From assembly GCA_003221295.1 (NCBI GenBank), contig QHRA01000176.1:1-50675 (forward strand): a stretch of DNA of 50,675 bases. Direction: 5' to 3'. Position numbers and translations under genes: made by a program. The notes beneath the pieces were generated by a model, which worked only from the letters and a program-made list of their open reading frames with translations, ran no database searches and was not told the DNA's origin. Shown here piece after piece: positions 8,833 to 17,250 of the stretch; position 1 is the first letter of the stretch, and every line of letters starts with the position of its first letter. The stretch is from Verrucomicrobiota bacterium. Lineage in GTDB: Bacteria > Verrucomicrobiota > Verrucomicrobiia > Chthoniobacterales > UBA10450.

Positions 8833-9725
8833 TCATTTTTGCGCCAGCATTCTTTCGAACTTCCCGGTCGGCCAGGAATAGAACGGGTAGGTTCGATCAG
8901 GATTCTTCGGGCGATAGCGCCAATGTTTGTACATCCAAAGCCACGGCCCCGGCTTTGCGCGCACGACTGGCTCAAATGAATCCCAGCAAGCCTGCGCGAT
9001 TTCGCGGGGGGTTGCATTCGACCCCAGGTCAATCGGCGGATGAAAAATAACCCGGTAACGTCCTCGCGGCAATGGCTCGCAATGGGCCGGAATAAGCGCG
9101 GCTCCTGAGCGTTGCTGTAACCAGGCGTGAGCGGAAGTGACACTGGTGTGCAATCCGAAACACCGAATGGCGACGGCAGCGGCGCCCGGGAATACGGTCA
9201 GATCGACCAACATCGCTGCGGTGCCGCCGCGGCGCAGGGTCCTGAAAAGTCGTAGAATTCCCCCGGTGCGCGTGGTGAAGGAATGGCCGGACTGTTCGCG
9301 CCAGCGGCGGAAAATTGGATCGAGCAGCGGATTCTTGAATTCCTGCGCCACAATCGTTCCGGTGCGTCCAAAAAACCCGCAGCCCAGACTGAGCCATTCG
9401 AAATTGCTATAGTGATAGCAGACAACAATCCCGCTTTGATTCGGCGCAAGGGTGGGATATTTCTCCAAGTCGATGTAACGGAGGAAGTTTTCGCGGGTGA
9501 GCCGCGGGCTCCACATTAGATCGAGCATGGTCTGGGCGAAATGCTGCAATCGAGATTCGCCAGGGCAATGCGGCGGCCATAACGATCCACTACCGCGGCG
9601 ACCGCGCCGAATATTTTTGCCAGACCGACGAGAACAAGCCGCGGCAAAAGGGGCACGAGGCTCGCCGCAATCAGCAGGCCGATATGCTCCAGGCGGTAGC
9701 GCAATTTTTTCCACGCTCGTTTCAT
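8833..9725 (-). pseudogene. LpxL/HtrB-like lysophospholipid acyltransferase, frameshifted
   Basis: The gene is split over two frames. The first (9725 down to about 9553) encodes the N-terminal part (MKRAWKKLRYRLEHIGLLIA through RRIALANLDC), the usual membrane anchor of lipid A acyltransferases. The second (about 9553 to 8833) begins LQHFAQTMLDLMWSP and includes the catalytic H-x4-E (HYSNFE). Between ALANLDC and LQHFAQ, family members have about 20 further residues that are absent here. A small deletion whose length is not a multiple of three would explain both the gap and the frame change. LpxL-type enzymes add secondary acyl chains to lipid A, matching lpxB elsewhere in the window. It is either a true pseudogene or an assembly or sequencing error. 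Confidence 0.8.
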
Positions 9726-9812
9726 AAATAGGTCAGTTAAAGCTGAGTCGCGTTGGCGTAAATTTGTGCGAATTTACTTGGTCGCTGCGCCACGTTCGCG
9801 CGGCCGCATCTT
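9726..9812. promoter_or_regulatory. Divergent intergenic region (no motif assigned)
   Basis: This 87-base gap lies between the divergent acyltransferase gene and the phosphatase-SHMT fusion, so it must contain both promoters. The left part is AT-rich (CATAAATAGGTCAGTTAAAG). No clear -35/-10 pair or glycine riboswitch element is visible. Confidence 0.3.
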
Positions 9813-11600
9813 GTGAAAAGCGTCCTTTTCGTTTGTACTGGTAATGTTTGTCGCAGTCCCATTGCGGAAGGTCTTTTTCGCCGCCTCCTGGGAAATCGCA
9901 AGGACATTGAAGTGGCCTCGGCCGGCGTGCATGCGGTACGCGGACAGCCGCCAAGTTCACACGCGATCGAGGTCTGCGCCGAGGAAGGCGCCGGAATCGG
10001 CAATTTGCGGAGCCAGCCGTTGACCGGCGCATTAGTCGAACGCGCGACCCATATTTTCGCCATGACCGGGGCGCACGTGGAAGCGATCCAGATGCTTTTT
10101 CCAAATGCAGCCGATAAGACTTTTCTGTTGCGCGAGTTTGAAGAAGCGGGCGCAACCTGCTGGCGTGATGTCCCCGATCCCATCGGACTCGGGCGCGATG
10201 TTTATAATAGTTGCGCGGAGACGATTAAAAACGCCTTGCCCAGCGTGCTCGCGTTTGTAGAAGAGAGCGAAGTAGCCGTGCGCTCCAGCGGGCGAAGTGG
10301 CGGTGCTTCCACTTATCTGATGAGCGATCTTCCGCATTCGACTGAACCGAGTTTAGGCGCGCCCAGCGGCGGTCTGCGCAAAGTCGATCCGGAAATTTAT
10401 GACGCAGTCGCAGCCGAAGAGAAACGGCAGCGTGAAAATATCGAGCTGATCGCGTCGGAAAATTTCACCAGCCGCGCAGTCATGGAAGCACAAGGAAGCG
10501 TGTTGACCAACAAATACGCCGAAGGTTATCCCGCGAAACGGTGGTACGGGGGCTGCGAAAATGTCGATACCGTCGAATCGCTCGCGATCGATCGAGCCAA
10601 GCGATTGTTCGGCGCAGAACACGTGAACGTGCAGCCACACAGCGGCTCGCAGGCGAACATGGCAGTCTATTTTTCGATGCTGAAAGTAGGCGACAAGATT
10701 TTGACGATGAACCTCGCCCACGGCGGTCATCTCACCCACGGCCATCCGGCAAACTTTTCCGGAAAATTTTATCAAGTTACACATTACGGCGTAGCTGAGA
10801 AAACCGAGCAGATCGATTACGACGCCCTCGAAAAGCTGGCCAACGAAACCAAGCCGGCGATGATCACGGCCGGCGCATCGGCTTATCCGCGCACGCTCGA
10901 TTTTCCGCGTTTGCGTCACATCGCTGATGCCTGCGGGGCGCTCCTTTTCATTGACATGGCGCACGTCGCCGGGCTAGTCGCGGGCGGCCAGCATCCGAGT
11001 CCGATTCCACACGCGCAATTTGTCACCACCACGACCCACAAAAGCTTGCGCGGCCCCCGCGGTGGTATCGTGTTATGCGAGGAGAAATACGCGAAACAGA
11101 TCGACTCGATGGTTTTCCCGGGCATTCAGGGTGGGCCGCTCATGCACGTGATCGCAGCGAAAGCGGTTTGTTTTCACGAAGCATTGCAGCCACAGTTTCG
11201 CGAGTATCAAAAGCAGGTGGTGACGAATGCGAAAGCGCTCGCTGCCGGTTTGAGCAAACACGGCTATCGCATCGTCAGCGGTGGCACTGATAATCATCTG
11301 ATGCTGGTGGACCTACGCCCCAAGGAAATTAATGGAAAACAAGCGCAGGAAGTTCTCGATCGGGCGGGCATCACGGTAAACAAGAATGCGATTCCTTTCG
11401 ACACCTATCCGATCTTCAAGCCGGGAGGGATTCGTGTCGGGACACCGGCCGTGACCACGCGTGGAATGCGTGAGGAAGAAATGCTGGAGATTGCCGATCT
11501 CGTTGCCGAAGCGCTGCAAAATCGCGATGATAATGCCGCGCTCGAACGGACCCGCGGAAAGGTACGCGAGCTTACACGGAGATTCCCGCTGCCGAATTAG
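9813..11600 (+). CDS. glyA: Low-molecular-weight protein phosphatase fused to serine hydroxymethyltransferase
   Basis: A single 595-residue frame encodes two enzymes. Residues 1-150 are a low-molecular-weight phosphatase: P-loop CTGNVCRS (C-x5-R, Cys8) and a general-acid DPIG near residue 127. Residues 175-595 are GlyA, which makes glycine and methylene-tetrahydrofolate from serine with PLP. They carry [31 protein letters not shown], the PLP lysine in [14 protein letters not shown], and the C-terminal [18 protein letters not shown] linker of about 25 residues joins them. The GTG at 9813 opens the fusion. An in-frame ATG at 10320 (MSDLPHS) sits where a free GlyA would begin, so separate translation is possible. 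In Bacillus the phosphatase gene ywlE lies near glyA; valine replaces the threonine of YwlE in the P-loop, closer to the tyrosine-type form. Confidence 0.93.
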   Translation: MKSVLFVCTGNVCRSPIAEGLFRRLLGNRKDIEVASAGVHAVRGQPPSSHAIEVCAEEGAGIGNLRSQPLTGALVERATHIFAMTGAHVEAIQMLFPNAADKTFLLREFEEAGATCWRDVPDPIGLGRDVYNSCAETIKNALPSVLAFVEESEVAVRSSGRSGGASTYLMSDLPHSTEPSLGAPSGGLRKVDPEIYDAVAAEEKRQRENIELIASENFTSRAVMEAQGSVLTNKYAEGYPAKRWYGGCENVDTVESLAIDRAKRLFGAEHVNVQPHSGSQANMAVYFSMLKVGDKILTMNLAHGGHLTHGHPANFSGKFYQVTHYGVAEKTEQIDYDALEKLANETKPAMITAGASAYPRTLDFPRLRHIADACGALLFIDMAHVAGLVAGGQHPSPIPHAQFVTTTTHKSLRGPRGGIVLCEEKYAKQIDSMVFPGIQGGPLMHVIAAKAVCFHEALQPQFREYQKQVVTNAKALAAGLSKHGYRIVSGGTDNHLMLVDLRPKEINGKQAQEVLDRAGITVNKNAIPFDTYPIFKPGGIRVGTPAVTTRGMREEEMLEIADLVAEALQNRDDNAALERTRGKVRELTRRFPLPN

Positions 11601-11608
11601 GCCAGGAA

Positions 11609-11710
11609 CACAGGCCTTCTGGCCTGTGCGCACAGCGGAGTTACACTCCGCTGAACGCTGCAAATGCGGAGGCATCACCGAAATTACAACAGCGGACAGA
11701 ATGTCCGCTG
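11609..11710. repeat. Three consecutive palindromes downstream of glyA
   Basis: Three separate perfect or near-perfect hairpins follow one another: 11609-11628 (CACAGGCC-TTCT-GGCCTGTG), 11633-11653 (CAGCGGAGT-TAC-ACTCCGCTG) and 11690-11710 (CAGCGGACA-GAA-TGTCCGCTG). The second and third share the CAGCGGA stem base. Together they could terminate the glyA transcript or protect its 3' end. No T-run follows, so they do not look like standard intrinsic terminators. Confidence 0.75.
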
Positions 11711-11742
11711 GGCGCACCGGCTGAAAGTCTGTGTTCCGCCCC

Positions 11743-11827
11743 TTGTCATTCCGAGCGAAGTCGAGGAATCTCTAACTATTCTCGTCGGAAAAATTTAGAG
11801 ATGTCTCGACTTCGCTCGACATGACAA
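11743..11827. repeat. Family A palindromic repeat, copy 2, overlapping the zwf start
   Basis: A long hairpin with arms TTGTCATTCCGAGCGAAGTC and GACTTCGCTCGACATGACAA around an AT-rich centre. It is almost the same as the copy at 14564-14650. The right arm contains the ATG used as the apparent start of zwf. Confidence 0.85.
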
Positions 11828-13359
11828 AGGCTACTGAACAAACAAATCCGCTGCGCGAGGGTTTAAGCACGCGCGCCGTGCCGCAGCCGTGTGCGATTGT
11901 CATCTTCGGCGCCACCGGTGACCTGACCCACCGGAAATTGATTCCAGCGCTGTACAATCTTGCCGCCGATGGAGAATTGCCACCGGCGGTGACCGTCATC
12001 GGTTTCGCTCGTCGCCCTAAAAGCGACGACGACTTCCGTAAGGAACTTGCAGAAACCACCAAACAATTTTCGCGTCAGGATGTTCGCGAAGACATCTGGA
12101 AGACTTTTTCGCAATCGCATTTCTACCATCAAAGCGAGTTCGAAGATGAATCGGGATATCAATCGCTCGCCAAGCGTCTCGACAAGATCGACGAAGAACG
12201 CGGTACCCGCGGCAACCGTTTGTTTTATTTCGCGGCCGCCCCGGAGCAATTCGAACCGATCCTGAAAAACCTTGAAGCTGCCGGACTCAATAAAGCGAAG
12301 GAAGGCAGTTGGGCACGCGTCATCATTGAAAAACCGTTCGGACGCGATCTTGCTTCCGCGCAAGAATTAAATCGGGTCGTCTTCGGTGCGTTCGCCGAAA
12401 ATCAGACTTACCGCATCGACCATTTTCTCGGAAAGGAGACGGCACAGAATATTCTCGTTCTCCGCTTCGCTAACGCGATTTTCGAGCCGATCTGGAACGC
12501 GCGCTACATCGATCACGTCCAGATCACTGCCGCCGAAACACTCGGAGTAGAGGGCCGGGCCGGTTACTACGAAACCGCCGGCGCCTTGCGCGACATGGTA
12601 CAAAACCATTTGCTGCAGCTTCTTTGCCTCGTTGCGATGGAGGCGCCGACCGACCTTAGCGCCGATAGCATTCGCGACGAAAAAGTGAAAGTCGTTCGTT
12701 CCTTGCATCATTATCGCGCCGATGAAATCGCGGAGCTGGTTGTGCGCGGCCAATACATCAGGGGCGCGATCAATGCCAAGAATGTTCCGGGTTACCGCGA
12801 GGAAGAAAAAGTGGATCCAAAGTCCGAGACTGAAACTTATGGAGCGCTACGATTGCGCATTGACAACTGGCGCTGGTCGGAGGTTCCCATCTATCTGCGA
12901 GTCGGAAAACGTTTGCCGAAATCTGCCACGGAAATTTCTGTGCACTTCAAGAAAGCGCCGATGGTTTTATTTAATCGTGATAGCACCGAGCACGATCAAA
13001 ATGTGCTCGTCATTCGCATCCAACCCGACGAAGGAATTTCATTGCGGATGATGGCAAAAATCCCAGGAACGAGTCTGCGCATCGAGCCGGTAAAGATGGA
13101 TTTCCATTACGGAACCAGTTTTGGCAAAGCCAGCCCGGAAGCGTATGAACGTTTGCTCCTCGATGCTATGAGCGGCGACGCCACCCTCTTCGCTCGCCGC
13201 GATGAGGTGGAGGAAGCATGGGCATTTATCGACACAATTGAACAGGCCTGGACGGGGAAAGACGCGCCGCCGTTAACATTTTATCCTGCCGGCTCGTGGG
13301 GACCGGAAGAAGCCGATGAACTTCTCGCTCGCGATGGCCGAGCGTGGAGGCGATTATGA
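11821..13359 (+). CDS. zwf: Glucose-6-phosphate 1-dehydrogenase
   Basis: A 512-residue enzyme that oxidises glucose-6-phosphate with NADP+ at the entry to the oxidative pentose phosphate pathway. The nucleotide-binding motif IFGATGDLTHRKLIPALYNL lies near residues 28-47 and the active-site motif RIDHFLGKE near 200 (the conserved lysine follows HFLG). The C terminus, ending FYPAGSWGPEEADELLARDG, is typical. The apparent ATG at 11821 lies in the right arm of a repeat and has no Shine-Dalgarno sequence. The first 25 residues are not conserved family sequence, so a later GTG (about 11878, RAVPQPCAIV region) could be the true start. opcA follows 120 nt downstream. Confidence 0.96.
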   Translation: MTKATEQTNPLREGLSTRAVPQPCAIVIFGATGDLTHRKLIPALYNLAADGELPPAVTVIGFARRPKSDDDFRKELAETTKQFSRQDVREDIWKTFSQSHFYHQSEFEDESGYQSLAKRLDKIDEERGTRGNRLFYFAAAPEQFEPILKNLEAAGLNKAKEGSWARVIIEKPFGRDLASAQELNRVVFGAFAENQTYRIDHFLGKETAQNILVLRFANAIFEPIWNARYIDHVQITAAETLGVEGRAGYYETAGALRDMVQNHLLQLLCLVAMEAPTDLSADSIRDEKVKVVRSLHHYRADEIAELVVRGQYIRGAINAKNVPGYREEEKVDPKSETETYGALRLRIDNWRWSEVPIYLRVGKRLPKSATEISVHFKKAPMVLFNRDSTEHDQNVLVIRIQPDEGISLRMMAKIPGTSLRIEPVKMDFHYGTSFGKASPEAYERLLLDAMSGDATLFARRDEVEEAWAFIDTIEQAWTGKDAPPLTFYPAGSWGPEEADELLARDGRAWRRL

Positions 13360-13376
13360 AAGAAATCGCTCCACCC

Positions 13377-13460
13377 GTCATCCCGAGCGAAGCTGACGGA
13401 TCCCGCCGCGGAAGCTTTAAGGAAACATCGCGGGATCCCCCGACTGCGCTCGGGATGACG
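13377..13460. repeat. Family A palindromic repeat, copy 3
   Basis: Arms GTCATCCCGAGCGAAGC and GCGCTCGGGATGAC with inner GGATCCCGCCGCGG and CGCGGGATCC enclose the centre. It fills the zwf-opcA gap, so it would form a hairpin inside a zwf-opcA transcript. Confidence 0.8.
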
Positions 13461-13479
13461 AGGATGGGAAATCGCTAAA

Positions 13480-14541
13480 ATGCCTGCTATCGCTGAAACT
13501 GTTTCGCTCGGCCTCCCAGTCGCGATCGATCGCATCGACCGCGAGTTAAAAAAACTTTGGAGCGAAGGCGAAGGAGCGATGACGCGGGCGTCGCTGATGA
13601 ATCTCGCGGTCTACAGCGAAGAGTCCGGGTCGCTCACCCGCAACACCCGGTTACTGGCCCGAATCACCGAGAACCACGCTTGTCGGGCAATTGTTATTGG
13701 GGCCGATCCCCGCGCTAAAAACGATCGGATGGAGGCATGGATTAGCGCCCACTGCCACCTTAGTCGCGCCGGGACCAAGCGAGTTTGCTCGGAACAGATT
13801 TCATTTCTACTCGAAGGCGCAATGGTCAAGCTGCTCCCGAGCATTGTTTTTTCCCAGCTCGATTCCGATCTCCCGCTCTATCTTTGGTGGCAATCGGAAT
13901 TTGCCGAGCCGATGGACCCGCAGCTTTGGTCGTGGATTGATCGATTGATTTACGACAGCCAATCGTGGCGCGATTTCAACGCCCAGATACGCTTGGTCGA
14001 GATGGCGCAGCGCGAAGCCAAACAACGCATCGTGCTCTGTGATTTGAATTGGACTCGACTCGTTCATTTCCGTCTCGCTTTCGCCCAGTTTTTCGATCAT
14101 CCGGGCTCGCATCATCATTTCCGTGAAATCAAAAATGGCTCGATCATCTTTGGTAACGGATTTCGCTCGACCGCAATTCTTTTTGTCGGATGGCTCGCGG
14201 CGCAACTCGGTTGGGAGATTCGGAGTGAGAAAAACGCCGGACGAATTGAATTGGAAAACTCCGACGGAGAAACGGTGCGGATCCAATTACAGGAAAAAGG
14301 CGACGACGCGCCAATTGCATCCTTTACCGCACAATCGCACGGGATCGAATTCCAAGTAACGCAAGCAGAATGCGGCGATCTACTCGAAGTCTGTCGCAGC
14401 AAATTAGGCGAAGTTCCCGCTCGCCAGGTTCTGCCATCGTCGGAGAACGATCCGGTCAAATTAATGAGCGAAGAGCTGATGCGGGGCGGACCGCACCACG
14501 TTTACCTTCGCGCAGTTGAGAAAGTCCGCGAGCTGCTGTAG
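13480..14541 (+). CDS. opcA: OpcA-like glucose-6-phosphate dehydrogenase assembly protein
   Basis: A 353-residue soluble protein matching the OpcA family, which in cyanobacteria and actinobacteria binds G6PDH and promotes its assembly and activity. Recognisable segments are RASLMNLAVYSEE near the N terminus, CRAIVIGADP, CSEQISFLLEG, and LPLYLWWQSE, followed by a second domain with RIVLCDLNWTRLVHFR. Position directly after zwf on the same strand supports the assignment. ATG at 13480 is preceded by a GATGGGAAATCGCTAAA stretch lacking a strong ribosome site. No 6-phosphogluconate genes lie in the window. Confidence 0.87.
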   Translation: MPAIAETVSLGLPVAIDRIDRELKKLWSEGEGAMTRASLMNLAVYSEESGSLTRNTRLLARITENHACRAIVIGADPRAKNDRMEAWISAHCHLSRAGTKRVCSEQISFLLEGAMVKLLPSIVFSQLDSDLPLYLWWQSEFAEPMDPQLWSWIDRLIYDSQSWRDFNAQIRLVEMAQREAKQRIVLCDLNWTRLVHFRLAFAQFFDHPGSHHHFREIKNGSIIFGNGFRSTAILFVGWLAAQLGWEIRSEKNAGRIELENSDGETVRIQLQEKGDDAPIASFTAQSHGIEFQVTQAECGDLLEVCRSKLGEVPARQVLPSSENDPVKLMSEELMRGGPHHVYLRAVEKVRELL

Positions 14542-14563
14542 GCGGTCGCCCTCAAAACGTACT

Positions 14564-14650
14564 TTGTCATTCCGAGCGAAGTCGAGGAATCTCTAACTAT
14601 TCTTTCTCAGGAGAAAACTAGAGATGTCTCGACTTCGCTCGACATGACAA
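14564..14650. repeat. Family A palindromic repeat, copy 4
   Basis: Nearly identical to copy 2, with arms TTGTCATTCCGAGCGAAGTC and GACTTCGCTCGACATGACAA. It sits between the convergent ends of opcA and a glycosyltransferase gene, a position where it could terminate transcription from both sides. Confidence 0.85.
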
Positions 14651-14682
14651 AAGTGAGACCCTGCCGGTGGCGACAATCGCAG

Positions 14683-15852
14683 CTACAACCCAAAAATCTC
14701 CCGCAGCGCGCGGACGTTCTTCTCGATCGAAAAAATTTCTTCCGCGCGCTTGCGACCTCGGCCACCAAAAGATCGCGCGAGCTCAATGTCGTTAATCAAC
14801 CGGCTGAGCGCATCGGCCGTCGCAGCAGGGTCATTTTGGGCCACCAGCAGTCCCGTTTCACCGTCGCGAACCATTTCCGAAATGCCGCCAATATTGGTCG
14901 AAACAACCGGCAAGGCTGAGGCCATCGCTTCCATTACGACGGTTGGCAGGTTATCCATTGCACCATCGGGATCGATCCGGCATGGCAGTGCGAGAACAGT
15001 CGCCTTGCTCAAGTGCGCCGCGATTTCGGCTTGCGTTTTTGGGCCAGCTAGATGCACGTGCTCGCGCAAATCCTGCCGATGGATGTGCGCCTGCAATTCT
15101 CCTACCAGCGGTCCTTCACCGATAATTTCGCAGCGGAATCCGTGGCCGCGTTGTCGCAGCAAAGCACAGGCGTCGATCAGGGCATCAAAACCTTTTTTGC
15201 TGATCAGACGGCCAATGGAAAGAATAAGCGGCGGCGGCTCGAATTGCGCTGGCTTAAATTGGGCGCAGTCAATCCCGTTATAGATCCGATGCACCCGCTG
15301 CGCGTTTTCGGGAAGGCGTTCCCGCAGCTGATTCGCAGCAAAATCGCTGACCGCGATGACGGCGTTGGTCGATGAGAGGATTTCGGGTAACCCGATTTTG
15401 AAATTGGCGGGAACAAAAATATCGTTGGCATGAACAGTGACGCTGTAATCGATCCCGAAGAATTTCTTAATCCAGAACGCGGTTCGGGCGGCCATGCCTG
15501 CGAAATGGGTGTGCACATGCCGGACACCGAGTTTCTGCAAATGCGTTCCGATGTAAGTCGCTTGATGGAGGCGAAGTGAGTCAGGTTTTCCGCGCCATTC
15601 GTGTAAAGTTCTTCGCATCGGCTTTGGCAAACTGGTCGCCGCCTCATTTGCAAGGCGGGCAAAAGCGTCGCCCTCCGGCAACTGATGCACTCTCGAGATG
15701 ATCGCGCGGTCCCACGTGGTTTCGGGGCCGAAGTCCGGTCCGCGCAGCGAGAAAATTGCGGGGCGGATGCCCTGCCGGAAAAGCTCGGCAATTTCCCGAT
15801 AGCAAAAGGTCTGGGAAAATTTCGGGAACCGTTCAAAAACGTAGGCGAGCAC
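14683..15852 (-). CDS. GT4-family glycosyltransferase
   Basis: A GT-B glycosyltransferase of about 389 residues. The N terminus LAYVFERFPKFSQTFCYREI is typical of colanic-acid/exopolysaccharide transferases (RFPKxSQTF motif). A GTG at 15852 starts just before it; the frame is open to another GTG at 15900. Later motifs are HTHFAGMAARTAFWIKK, VHANDIFVPAN, LSIGRLISKKGFDALIDA, VHLAGPKTQAEIAAHL and DNLPTVVMEAMASALPVV. Donor and acceptor are unknown. It is divergent from the cNMP/DUF4388 gene, with an AT-rich TTATATATAAGTT at about 15910-15922 between the starts that could be promoter sequence. Confidence 0.85.
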   Translation of the reverse strand: MLAYVFERFPKFSQTFCYREIAELFRQGIRPAIFSLRGPDFGPETTWDRAIISRVHQLPEGDAFARLANEAATSLPKPMRRTLHEWRGKPDSLRLHQATYIGTHLQKLGVRHVHTHFAGMAARTAFWIKKFFGIDYSVTVHANDIFVPANFKIGLPEILSSTNAVIAVSDFAANQLRERLPENAQRVHRIYNGIDCAQFKPAQFEPPPLILSIGRLISKKGFDALIDACALLRQRGHGFRCEIIGEGPLVGELQAHIHRQDLREHVHLAGPKTQAEIAAHLSKATVLALPCRIDPDGAMDNLPTVVMEAMASALPVVSTNIGGISEMVRDGETGLLVAQNDPAATADALSRLINDIELARSFGGRGRKRAEEIFSIEKNVRALREIFGL

Positions 15853-15907
15853 CTCCCGATTTAACGCGCTCCGGCCAGATTGCCAACGCCGGCGAGGCAC
15901 GAAATCC

Positions 15908-15925
15908 GCTTATATATAAGTTAGA
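15908..15925. promoter_or_regulatory. AT-rich stretch between divergent starts, possible promoter
   Basis: The sequence CTTATATATAAGTTAG stands out in a GC-rich context between the divergent glycosyltransferase and regulator genes. It is self-complementary around TTATATATAA and could act as a -10 region for either direction. No paired -35 element is evident, so confidence is low. Confidence 0.3.
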
Positions 15926-15937
15926 CGCGCGTCCTGC

Positions 15938-16987
15938 ATGACTTTTGCTGTAGTCAGGGCCGTGCCCCGTCGCGATTTCTTCTCCTTTTGCACGACACTC
16001 CGGCCGATTGAGCTGAAGGCCCTCGGCGAACTGTCGCACGTGCGGCATTTGCAAAAAGGCGAATTGATCTATACCACCGGCGAGCTCGCGGAGGAAGTCT
16101 ACAGTGTTAATCGGGGCGTCGTTGAGGTGATCCAGCTCATTCCCGGCGAATCGGACGAACGCAGTTTCGTCACTCGCGGCGATATTTTCGGCGTCGCTGA
16201 CGCCCTGGGCAAAATGCCGCGCTCACGTTCGGCGCGGGCCCAGGAAATCGTCAGTCTGCAATGTTTCAACCGCGAGAATTTCGTCGCCATTTCGCAACGG
16301 GTCCCGTCGTTTCTCCTTTTCTTGTGCGAGCAAATGGCGCATCGGCTCAATCAGGTTCGTGCGGGCAAGGGACCAGGCGGATCTCAGAAACTGAGCGGAA
16401 GTCTGGCGAACTTCGATTTGATTACGGTCCACCAAACCATCATCAGCTCCGGACAAACTGGCGAGCTTGAGGTGTTGAACGAACACAACGAACGGATAGC
16501 CACGTTCTATTTTCAAGGCGGTGCGCTTCGTAGCGGTCAATTTCAACAGCTCACCGGCGAGGAAGCATTCTGGCAGCTCTTCCTGAGCGACGATATTCCC
16601 GGGAGTTTTTCCTTCGCCTCCGGAGTGCAGCCAATTACCGATTGCCTGCAATCGGTCGAGATCACTCAATCTCCAAACGATATGCTGATTACCGCGATGC
16701 GGCATCGCGACGAGTTTCACAATCTCAAGAAAACAACGCCTGACCCCAACACGCTCCTGCAACGGCTGGCCCCAAGTTTTGAATGGCCGCCCGATGCGGA
16801 ACCGGAGCTGAAGCCATTGGCGGAACGAATTTGGAACTACAGCTTTGACCGCCGCTTCACTCTTAATGAGCTGTTTCGCCAGAACGCAGTTTGTGAATTG
16901 AAAATCTATCTCGTGGTTTCCGAGATGTTGCGGATTGGGCAAATCGCAACCGTTCATCCCACGCCGCAACTGGCGAAGGCGTCGTGA
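15938..16987 (+). CDS. Cyclic-nucleotide-binding domain plus DUF4388 protein
   Basis: A 349-residue soluble protein with two recognisable parts. Residues about 15-145 form a Crp-type beta-roll (HLQKGELIYTTGELAEEVYS, VEVIQLIPGESDE, FVTRGDIFGVADAL). No helix-turn-helix follows. Instead, residues about 150-250 resemble DUF4388/PatA-N (LSGSLANFDLITVHQTIISS, TGELEVLNEHNERIATFYFQ, GGALRSGQFQ, GEEAFWQLF), a domain linked to GTPase and two-component signalling. The C-terminal 90 residues look helical and winged-helix-like but are unassigned. It may sense a nucleotide and act through protein contacts. The last codons overlap the start of a small lipoprotein gene, so the two are coupled. Confidence 0.8.
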   Translation: MTFAVVRAVPRRDFFSFCTTLRPIELKALGELSHVRHLQKGELIYTTGELAEEVYSVNRGVVEVIQLIPGESDERSFVTRGDIFGVADALGKMPRSRSARAQEIVSLQCFNRENFVAISQRVPSFLLFLCEQMAHRLNQVRAGKGPGGSQKLSGSLANFDLITVHQTIISSGQTGELEVLNEHNERIATFYFQGGALRSGQFQQLTGEEAFWQLFLSDDIPGSFSFASGVQPITDCLQSVEITQSPNDMLITAMRHRDEFHNLKKTTPDPNTLLQRLAPSFEWPPDAEPELKPLAERIWNYSFDRRFTLNELFRQNAVCELKIYLVVSEMLRIGQIATVHPTPQLAKAS

Positions 16988-17250
16988 AAAAAATCCCCCT
17001 TTTTTTGTTCGTCGCCCTAATCGCGCTGACTCATGGAAGTTGCTCCTACCTTACATCCAACGGCCGCCATCAGGCCGCATATGCCCGTTATATTAGGCAC
17101 TCCAGCCACAACCGGATGAAGCTACAACGAAAGCTCTCCAGTTCGCCGAAAATTCAGCCGCCGCGCATGCAAAGCGAACCAACAGTCGCGACTAGCACCG
17201 GCCCGGAATCTGTTACCACGAGCGCGGAACAAGCCACATCGGAAAACTAG
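16984..17250 (+). CDS. Small lipoprotein of unknown function
   Basis: An 88-residue protein with a signal peptide of the lipoprotein type: MKKIPLFLFVALIALTHGSC, with the lipobox THGS followed by the acylated Cys at residue 20. The mature part is short, basic at first and then rich in Pro, Ser and Thr, which suggests an extended surface tail. The GTG start at 16984 overlaps the stop of the preceding regulator gene (GTGA), so translation is coupled. Its 3' end meets the convergent thioesterase gene with four bases of overlap. Confidence 0.7.
   Translation: MKKIPLFLFVALIALTHGSCSYLTSNGRHQAAYARYIRHSSHNRMKLQRKLSSSPKIQPPRMQSEPTVATSTGPESVTTSAEQATSEN

Noticed and set aside
9726-9812. Glycine riboswitch before the glyA fusion
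   Set aside because: The gap is too short for the tandem aptamers and shows no matching conserved bases.
10353-10964. 203-codon open frame antisense to the glyA part
   Set aside because: It mirrors the coding strand of a strongly conserved enzyme and has no recognisable protein features.
16223-16969. 248-codon antisense frame within the cNMP/DUF4388 gene
   Set aside because: The plus strand carries a clear two-domain protein; the antisense product shows no domain pattern.
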